From Spinellus fusiger (taxonomy: Eukaryota > Mucoromycota > Mucoromycetes > Mucorales > Phycomycetaceae), in the NCBI GenBank assembly GCA_025094145.1, contig JALLLS010000046.1, positions 218,797 to 282,796 of the forward strand: a DNA stretch of 64,000 nucleotides, read 5' to 3'. The position numbers were made by a program, and so were the translations under genes. The notes under the pieces are model-generated. The model ran no database searches, was not told the origin of the DNA, and saw only the letters and a program-made list of their open reading frames with translations. Positions 55,637 through 64,000 of this stretch are shown here, in pieces; position 1 is the first letter of the stretch, and each line of letters opens with the position of its first letter.

Positions 55637-58600
55637 CTTTTAATCAACAGAAATGTATGAACAAAAAGTGGATCAATAAAACAAACAAAAAAATAGGAGT
55701 CCATTAGAAAGATGAGATTTAAGTCTACCGAGTGTAAGGTTTTCTAACTGTAACACTAGTCATCAAAAGTAGTTTAGATTGTACTTGTACAAAAAATGAA
55801 CTGCAGTGGAAGGTGCCAAAAGGAATGCTTCAGTTTTTGTGGATGAGACTTAGTGACTAACAGTTTATAGGTGCATTAAGCATTTGTATTCAAAATAGCT
55901 TATGTTCTATCATATTTTATTGTGTTCTATAAAATACAGTACAAAACTAAACACAAAATAGATTGTTACAAAGTAGAAAGTAGAAAAATATTTATATGTA
56001 ATAATATCAACACTTTTTCTTCTTGTTTTACACTTGTCTGTGTAATATAAACACGCCTATATCTCAGACAAAAGATTAATTAATAAATTAAATAAATATA
56101 AATAAAAGATAGCTCTATGTTTGGCTGTACCTGAATATGAGTGACTCAATTGCTCACTCTACGCATGGGGTTTACCCTCCCATATATGTCAGCAGAAAAC
56201 AAGAGGAAAGAATCATATCTATTTAATAAGCCGCCATGTAGATTGGATAATTCCGATGATTATGTAAATATAAAATTAATTCAAATGCCAAGGTTTGACT
56301 TGTGTATAATATTCTTAGATATAGCCCACGGCTTTTTATTTTTATACAACTCTAATATATTCATTTGTCTCTATTTTTAATATTTCATATTAGTTATTTA
56401 TTAAACAGGTTTCTTTAATTAACATTAGACTTTGAAATAATGTAAAACTAATTTTGTTATCATTTAATAGTTATTGTTATCATGACTATAGAGTACATCC
56501 ATTATAGATATACATTTGTATACACATCACTTATCATTGTCTAAAAGTGTTTCCCAAGGAGTTACCTTGGGATAAGCAGTGGACTATAAAGACATGGCAG
56601 TGTCTGAATAAGAAATGAAAGGAAATATCACATGGTGACAATAGAGAGAGAGAGAGAGAACAGCAATTCATTCTACACCCCTCATGGGTAATGACTTGTA
56701 GTTACTATAACATAATGGTCATTTTCATGCAAAGTAACAGTGTAATAAATAGAAAAAATGACTAACTCAGAGAATATTTTGTGAGATAAGTATACCAGAG
56801 TCTATTTATTGAGTAATAAGCTTTCTATAGTCGTGCACTTTGACAAAGTGTGTAACTTTGAAAAAAAAAACTCATATTGGTTTACAAGCAGTCTTTTTCT
56901 TGTCATCTTTTCATTCTTCCATTTTTAATCTCAATGTATATCTTTTGTGGCAATGCATTATATTGAATATACAGAAAAGGCTTTTATATTTAGTTTGTGT
57001 TGTATTGAAACACAATGCGAGATGGCCAATTTTGGTGATCATTGGTTTTGTTCGTGACGTGGTCTCAAGGCATTTAGACAACGTATATCATTGCCCTGAC
57101 CCCTGCTCTGGTATGCAAAAGGAATAGGCTATAGAGAATACCTTTACACACGTCTTTAAACATTGAATTTTTTTTTACTATAATTTCAGGAAGGGTATCG
57201 CAGAGATATAGTTGCTCTGAATCCATTATTAGGTCTGTATAGGAAAAGTTCTCTTAGGTATTATCGTATCATGTCACTTTTTTGTTACTCTTTGTGTCCC
57301 CGTCTTTGTCAGTACAATACAAATTTCCAACCAAGAAGGGCATTAGTCAACAGATCTTGTTATCAAGACTACCTAAAAGTAAGGAAGATCTCTGATCTCT
57401 ATTTGGAATAACTCTCTTACTCATCTCTTTGTCTTGTTCAACTGTGCCAGTAGCCTACCATAGAAAGATCTATATGTCTTTTAAGATCAATCTTTGCTTA
57501 ACATTACAATAGTATCAACGATAAATAAGTATATTTATTCTTATGTTCCGATCAGGACTCTGCCTAAAGACTCTATTTATCAGTGTTTTTTCTCATTTAT
57601 AATCTTTACATGATCTTTTCTCATTGGGAATTTGAAAGAGTCCCTATTGAAAAGAAGGGATAAGAGTGGCTCATGAGGTGGTTTGTGATTCTTATTAGAC
57701 AATAAAGAATAATAAAAAGGAAATAAATATATGTATCAATGCCAACAGCTTAAAAGCTAATGAACAAAGTTAGAGATTATATTTTACAATTTAATTTAAA
57801 AGACTCCTACCAACACTTAGTCTTGGAAGAAGTAGTTTGCAAGAAATGTGAGTAAGAACCAGTAGAATAAAACTGAACAATGGGAATCTATTTTCATACA
57901 ACCAGATAAGTCAAAACACTATCTCTTTGTCATGAACGACTGCTGTTGGATGAAAGGCTCTTTAGTTTTCTTCTAGCTACTTAGATATCTATTGAATGCA
58001 CTTTATCCGCCTATTTTTGTCATGTAAAGAGAGAGATACATTGAGTTTTTTTCTTTCCCTTGACGGTATCTCCTAGTGAATCAGAGATGTTTAGCTGTGG
58101 CCATGGCTATATATGATAATTGGATTTGATACATATTCAGGTAATTGGGTCTACAAAGTACAAATAGGAAGGATGTTTGGAATCTCAAAATTCAAATAGA
58201 CATTCTAAATTACTCTAAAAGAGTAGTGGTTTGGTATAATAATCTTCTAATTTGTGTTTTTGAAAGTGTAAGAAAAATAAAAATAAACCTGATAATAAGA
58301 AAATACATATGCACAGTTAAAAAAAAAGTATCTGAAATATGTTGATGAATGATATACAATCAGTTCTTTAATTAGATACTACAAAAGAAATAGGTATTCA
58401 TATTGATCTGTAAATGATAAACACAGAATCTCATAATAGTAGGTACACTGTAGCATTAACTATTCTGTGATGGTGAATATTGTTTAGGCTTATTTATTTA
58501 CTTGTATTTGGGAGATGTGATTATTTGACTTTGACTGTATCAAAAACTATTTTATATAAAAAAAATTGGTTTACTCTTTTCTTGTTGCTCTTCATATTAA

Positions 58601-58640
58601 ACGTATTATTATCAGGGCAAAATAAACATCCTTTTCTCTC
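55637..58640. other. AT-rich gene-poor region
   Basis: 3 kb with high AT content and a few short, low-quality frames. A (GA)n run is at about 56644-56659. Around 56950-57390 on the plus strand a weak chain of small exons may exist (see findings). No tRNA or recognised transposon was found. Confidence 0.45.
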
Positions 58641-60736
58641 ATGAATCATAAACGTTCCTCAGTATCCACTGGTAACATTCAACTATGTGTATCTTGATGA
58701 CGCATATAAACATTATTTCAATAGCTACACTTTGTTCTTCTTGTAAGCGACAGAAGACAGCATCGTTTCTTGAAGTTTCAAATAATCCTACAGGTATTTT
58801 TTCTTCTTCTTTATATTTAAAATAGCAAGCTGTTATTTTTATTTTGTTTTGTACCGAGACTAATATTCTCTATAGCTGGTATTTCTATAACTGTCGATGA
58901 CTATGAGAAAATAAGTCAACTCATTCAAGAAGGAGAAGTTGCTCATGGACGAGCAGATACTCTTATGAAGGAGTGCAATGAGCTCCGAAACAAGTTAGCT
59001 GATGTTGGCTACTCTCATGCAGCAGAAAGAAAGATCCTCTTTGAAAGAATTGAAGAACTTATGGCTTGTAACCAAAATAACGATAGTAACAGTGATAGCG
59101 AAGTTAGCTACGATGAAGCTACGCATGTCAACCTCAAAACAACTCGAAAAGATTCTTCACTGAAAAACATAGAGCATGACGTCACTTACTTAAGAAAGCT
59201 GATAGAGTTACAGGAAGAAGATCTTAAGGCCAAAGACAAGCTATTAGCAGAAAATGAAAAAAATCTACAACAAGCACAGTCAACATTAGCTGATCAGGAG
59301 ATGAATAACTCAAAGTTATCGCAGGCTGCAGCTGTTCTTCAGAACGAGAATTTTCAAGATTATCAAGAAAAACTTCAAACAATTGATGATCTAGAATATA
59401 AACTTGAAGAAACAACACGTAAGTAAAGAGAAAGAGAGAGAGAGTATGTATGTGTATGTGTGTATGTGTGTATGTGTGTATGTGTGTGTGTTTTTAGTAA
59501 ATGATTGTTCTTCAGATCTAATGAGAATATATTGAAATGATAGGTGAGCTTCGTGATACAAAAGAGAAAATAGAGAAACTTGAGTATGAATTTGAGATTA
59601 GAGCAGAGGATCTCAGAGAAAGACATTCATTTGAAGAAGCTCAAGATGAAAAACTACAACAGATGAGTGTGAGAGAGAAAATTATGGAAGAGGAGCTCCA
59701 GGAAAAAGACAATTATATTGAAGGTCTTGAAGAAGCTAGCAAGCAAGAGAGAGAGAAAAAACAAAACCAGATCAAGATACTTGAACAGCTCAATCAAGAA
59801 CTTGAAGAGAAACTTGAAGAGAAAAGAATGGAGATTGACCATGCTGCAGAGTTGGAATCGCAACATCAAGAAGAAAATGATCAGTTAAAGGAGAAACTCA
59901 GAGAAAATTACAAGTATATCGATAAACTTGACTCTTTGAATCAGGAAGTTAAGATAAAGCTCAAAGATATGGACGAAATGGGCACTATAACTATGAACCA
60001 AAAACAAGAGATTGAAGAGTTGAAGAAAGACCAACAAGAAAAACAAAAAACAATCCAAGAACTTCAATTAACTATGAAGTTTAAAGATGAGAAAATTATA
60101 GAGATATGCAATGAAACAGAAGAAATTCATTCTTTGAATGCGGAATATGTAAAAAACATTCAAAACATGACTTCCAGAATAGAAGAGCTGGAAAACTCTC
60201 TGTTAGACTATAAGAGCATCAATACTTCACTGACCGAAAGAGAAGAAAGTATCAAGGCTCTTCAGGCTAGTATCAAAGAAAATGAATCAAGCTATAAAGT
60301 TACGTTAGGGAAAAAAACAGAAGAAATCATTAGGCTAAATAATGGATATGCAGAAATTCTTGAACAACTGAAGAGAGTGGCAATAGAGCTGGAGGAGAGC
60401 TGGAAAATGATCGATCATCTAGAAACAGAAAAAACAAGTTTGTCTAATTTAACTGAACTGGCTGATGATCGTATTATCAGAATTATACAGCTTGAAAAGA
60501 AAATCCACACATTGACGGCTGAACTACAAGATGAAACAAGCCAAAACAAAGACTTGGAAGAGGAAGTTGACTTGTTAAGGAAACAAGTAAATGAACATCA
60601 AGTGAACCTCTTGAAAGCATCCGAAGATTTAAAGAAGATAAAAGAGAGACTTTCCAGAGAAAGAGTTGAACGCCAGCGGCTAGAGAGCACTCTAGAATTA
60701 CTTCAAAAATATTCAAGCAATGCACTTGATCAATGA
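58641..60736 (+). CDS. Long coiled-coil protein, function unknown
   Basis: Four coding exons. A first short one begins at ATG 58641 (M-N-H-K-R-S-S-V-S-T) and joins across a 53-nt intron to A-T-L-C-S-S-C-K-R-Q-K, then a 78-nt intron, then G-I-S-I-T-V-D-D-Y-E-K-I-S, and the last exon begins about 59544. If the first join is wrong, in-frame ATGs at 58685 or 58697 are alternatives. The product is roughly 570 residues, nearly all predicted coiled coil rich in E/K/L/Q with heptad spacing, with an acidic break (N-D-S-N-S-D-S-E). It ends S-S-N-A-L-D-Q. The C-S-S-C near the N-terminus is the only other distinctive motif. Such composition occurs in golgins, spindle and septin-associated proteins; family cannot be assigned. 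Confidence 0.7.
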
Positions 60737-61140
60737 CCAGACTTGAATTCAACAGTGAAAATATCAAACAAAAATCATTTTTGATACCATATATATACAC
60801 ATACATCATTTACCATCACAAAAAGTACATACTCTTCTCACCAAAGCTACTTATTTATGTAATAATGCATCCTTTCAAATTCTCATCAAGACCTTAAGTG
60901 GTTGCCTCGCTATTCTATTTTTAGCATCTTGAGCTGCAAAGATATACTAAGAGAACATAAACAGTGGGAAATCAAGATACTATTTTGTATAGAGTTTTAT
61001 ATTAAATTTATCTCATTAAACAATATGAGACTTACAGAGCCTATATAAAATTCATTTAAGATAAATGAACTCATAGCAAAAAATAAAATAGGGATATACT
61101 TAATAAATTATTCATGTTATCTCATAAATAATACAGTTCA
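60737..61140. other. AT-rich spacer between the coiled-coil gene and the LINE 3' end
   Basis: About 400 bp of AT-rich sequence with no gene. The LINE probably ends near 61140-61170 on its downstream side. Confidence 0.4.
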
Positions 61141-61144
61141 AAGT

Positions 61145-64000
61145 ATTTTTATTTTTTGGGTGTGGTTTGCTATTCGCGCATTGGGCATATCAGCCACCCT
61201 ATGAGAACTTTTGGAAAAAACTAAGAATAAACATATAAACACTTCAAATACAAAAGTGAAAAAAATAATGCAAATGAATGGGAAACAGAAAGAAAAGAGA
61301 ATATAAAACCTCGAAATGAGGGGAAAATAATGAAAATGAGTGGAAATGATGGTAAAATGAGAATTATGAATAGACATCCAAAAGGCCATAAAGTCAGCAA
61401 GGAAACCAGGACACCAAAAAGATAACCGTCATCCTGTGGCGATTCGAAATCCAACGAGGAATACTTAGAGCAACTCAGACAATCCTGAGGACACAAATAC
61501 AGCAACTACACTAGCAGCTTCTGGCTTTGCTAAACGGGTTAAGAATGGGTGGTAGAGGAGAGATCGGATGAGAGGTGAGGATACAGCGTCTGTTGCTGCA
61601 GGAGTCTTTGCACTCTATGGCGGCGTTGGCGTTCCCGCTCAACACACCCATCAGCAGCCTCAATGAGCAAGCTACCAGCTGATGGCTTTACCTTAAAGTC
61701 TCGAGTAGACGTGGCTCGATCAATGGCTTGCAGCAGTATTAACAAACTGGGCCAAAGATCTCGCCATTTAACAAAAGACTTAACCGTGCGCGGCAGAAGA
61801 TTTAGACAATAGTCAATTGGATGAATGTCTTGTGGTGGTGCAGGAACTAAGAAGAACAAGAACGTGGAGCGTTCATGGTCAACGAATGTGCAAGTGAGAA
61901 AGTGGTCCCGATTGGCAGATGGGTGGCCACATTGGCAAGGAACTGAAGGTGTTGGTGGTAACCAAGCAATCCTCCATTTTAGTAGACGATGTCTTTCTTT
62001 GCGCATGCACGGTAGTAGAAGAATTAGATCCCAAACAGGTCTACATAGTCCACGGGCTACCTTCACCAGCGGATTCTTGCCACGTACTAGACTAGTAATT
62101 TCACTTTGAAGAAGTTTAAGATAAGCTACTTTTAATGGATATTTAGGAGGGTTGTGAGCCCGTCCTATTCTTTGAGCATTTTGCCAGAGTACATTGCCAC
62201 GTAGCTTAATCCATCTGGCTTTACTCTGGGGTGCTTCAAGCTGCGGGACAAGGCACCAGAGGAGGGTGTCTTCAGGAAGGGTAGCTGCGCGCTCAACAAA
62301 TTTGGCTTGCAGATAAAGAAAACGAGAGTATATGTTAGGGAGGGCAGCTAATTGGGCAACCTGGATCGTTCCAAACCTAGCAGTAGCAGATCTAGCAAGA
62401 CAAAGTCTCAGACAAGCAGACTGACAGATTTGTAGCGGGCGGATGCCTAGTCTATTGACATTACAAATAGCCAACCCATACTCAAGAATAGGCCAAACAA
62501 AAACAGTATACGCTCTTAGAGCTGCTGTAATCCCAAAGCCATACATGTTTACACCCATTCCTCTCAGCTTTTGCATTACTGCAATTGCCTTGACTTGTGA
62601 GTGTGAGAAAAGTGCGTCTTGGTTAATACCTTGACGTGAAAAGGGGATATCAAGGTACTTGAAAGTATCACAGGTTGGAAGCTCGTTGCCATAAAGGTAA
62701 AACGGCACATTGGCCGGGGCATTGAGTACTTCACATTTGGAGGGACTCCATTTGTAACCAAGGAGGGTCGAGTGAATTTCGGCAAGTGCCAGCATTCGAT
62801 GTATATCTTCTGGACAGCCCATAAGAGCCACATCATCAGCATACAACAAACAATTCACAGGAGCCCAAGTAACAGTGACACGAGACGGACTGTAAGAGGA
62901 ATCTGACGACTCAGAAGAGTCATCCGAAACTGTAGAAGTAGGAAAAGGATTGTGAAGGGAATTCTGTAACTCGTCAAGCAATGCGTGAACAGTTGCCTGT
63001 GGGGAAGCAAAAGAGAAAGGATTTCGAGCACAGAGATTAATGGACCGTCCCATGGTAGGTGGGTGCATACCAACCAGTATTGGGGATACCAAAGCAAACC
63101 TCAAGAAACGTGGAAGAGTATCAATGAAAATAGAATAAAGGAATGGAGAAAGAATACTACCCTGTAAGACTCCTCGTTTAGGTGCAATGTCCCGGGATGC
63201 TACATTTTTCAGAATCACATTCACCACAATGTCATCAAACAAATTCTGTAGTAGCAAGAGCAACGGCTGAGACACGAAGGGCATCAGCGACTCCCATATG
63301 ACAGAGCGTTCCACACTATCATATGCAGCTTTAATATCTAGGAAGACGACGACTGGAGGTTTTGGATCTTGCTCTCCTGATCCTTGGGCAGCGTACAACC
63401 CCATAAGTTTGTGGAGACAGAGGGCCTGGTCTAGAGTTCCACGACGAGCGCGAAATCCACCTTGAGCCATGTCCAATGCAGGCATGGTCGAAAGGAGCTC
63501 CCCAGCTATACATCTTTCTAAGAGCTTAAGAAACACCGATGTCAAGCTAATAGGCCGATAGTTACTAGGGTCATCCTGCTCTCCTTTGTTTTTGTAAATA
63601 GGTACCACCTGTGCTATTCTCCAGGCCACAGGCGTCCACAACCATCTCCAACACAATGTGAAGATCTGATGTAACAGAGGCACTAGCACTTGAACTAGGG
63701 GTTTGAGCATTTCCGTTATACTATGATCAATGCCCGGTGTTTTCGATTTGGCATCTTTCGAATAGCAGAGTGAATAAATTCTACGTCCCATGGGACTGGA
63801 TTGTCTTGGAGAATAAACTCTTGAAGCTCCTGTCTTTCCGTAGATCCGCCAAACACACTCTCTAGGTGGTCAATCATGCGATTGGCAGCATGCCGAGGGC
63901 CCTCTGGAGATGACAGGGAAATTGGCGAACGTCTCCGCAGCCTCATTCCTTTCACAGCACTTGTCATCTCTGTTAAGCCCTTACGGACTTTATCACAAAA
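61145..64000 (-). mobile_element. Non-LTR retrotransposon (LINE), 5' part outside the window
   Basis: Minus-strand element whose main open frame runs 61539-63791 (750 codons). It contains reverse-transcriptase blocks: N-Y-R-P-I-S-L-T-S-V-F-L-K, A-Q-G-G-F-R-A-R-R-G-T-L-D-Q, V-F-L-D-I-K-A-A-Y-D-S-V, G-V-L-Q-G-S-I-L-S-P-F-L and the catalytic Y-A-D-D-V-A-L-M. A cysteine/histidine motif (C-Q-C-G-H ... H-F-L-T-C) follows near the C-terminus, as in many fungal LINEs. The preceding frame (63716-63967 and on) joins it through a single-base frameshift at 63740-63743. Below 61539 lies a 3' UTR-like stretch to an A-rich end near 61145-61160. The endonuclease, if present, lies beyond the right edge. Only one lesion is visible, so the copy is young. 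Confidence 0.88.
61539..63967 (-). pseudogene. LINE reverse transcriptase ORF with one frameshift
   Basis: The coding region of the element above. The upstream frame (E-F-I-H-S-A-I-R-K-M-P-N-R-K) must switch frame to continue as T-P-G-I-D-H-S-I-T-E-M-L, a conserved transition in LINE reverse transcriptases. The switch falls in a run of four A (minus strand) where the consensus reading would need five. Either a one-base deletion inactivated the copy or the run was misread. Apart from this the frame is open to the stop at 61539. Confidence 0.85.

Overview
This is a eukaryotic nuclear window, most likely from an early-diverging fungus (Mucoromycota-like; I cannot place it more finely). The reasons are protein genes split by many short GT-AG introns (about 45-190 nt, rarely more), AATAAA signals near stop codons, fungal-type families (a mitofusin of Fzo1 type, a Tea1/Kel1-type kelch-coiled-coil protein, a Vfa1-like protein, a Dnf-type flippase, a GH125 mannosidase, a proteinase K-like subtilase) and decayed Tc1/mariner, probable Helitron and LINE sequences. 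No operons, CRISPR arrays, rRNA or convincing tRNA genes were seen.

Layout. 0-14.4 kb is gene-dense: the N-terminus of a BAR-domain protein (cut by the window edge), an HPC2/ubinuclein histone-chaperone subunit, mitofusin, the GPI-transamidase subunit PIG-U, ribosomal protein eS27, a glycerol-3-phosphate acyltransferase, RNA polymerase III subunit RPC11 and a kelch/coiled-coil polarity protein. 14.4-17.5 kb is gene-poor and rich in microsatellites. A DUF1206-like membrane protein lies at 17.5-19.0 kb, then after an AT-rich gap come an OTU deubiquitinase and a mitochondrial seryl-tRNA synthetase (20.8-24.1 kb). A deleted Tc1-like element with intact terminal inverted repeats sits at 24.6-25.5 kb.

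From 25.8 to 46.3 kb the window is dense again: an unrecognised coiled-coil/low-complexity protein, a Vfa1-like protein, ribosomal protein eL24, PRMT5, a P4-ATPase, a PX-domain AGC kinase, a possible multi-pass membrane protein, a secreted subtilase and a possible Nup120/160-type protein. 46.3-49.1 kb holds transposon remnants. 49.1-55.6 kb carries three minus-strand membrane genes in a row (FAR-17a/AIG1-like, TMEM62-like phosphoesterase, GH125 mannosidase). 55.6-58.6 kb is AT-rich with no confident gene. A long coiled-coil protein follows (58.6-60.7 kb), then a LINE reverse transcriptase running off the right edge.

The genes are housekeeping and do not form a pathway cluster. Many act on membranes: lipid flipping, glycerolipid and GPI synthesis, mitochondrial fusion, and ESCRT/VPS4-associated and Golgi functions. 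Recurring curiosities are stop codons embedded in AATAAA, overlapping convergent stop codons, ribosomal-protein genes with 5-6 nt first coding exons, and D-T/K-D-T microrepeats in four unrelated proteins. All exon joins are my reading of frames and splice signals, not transcript evidence.
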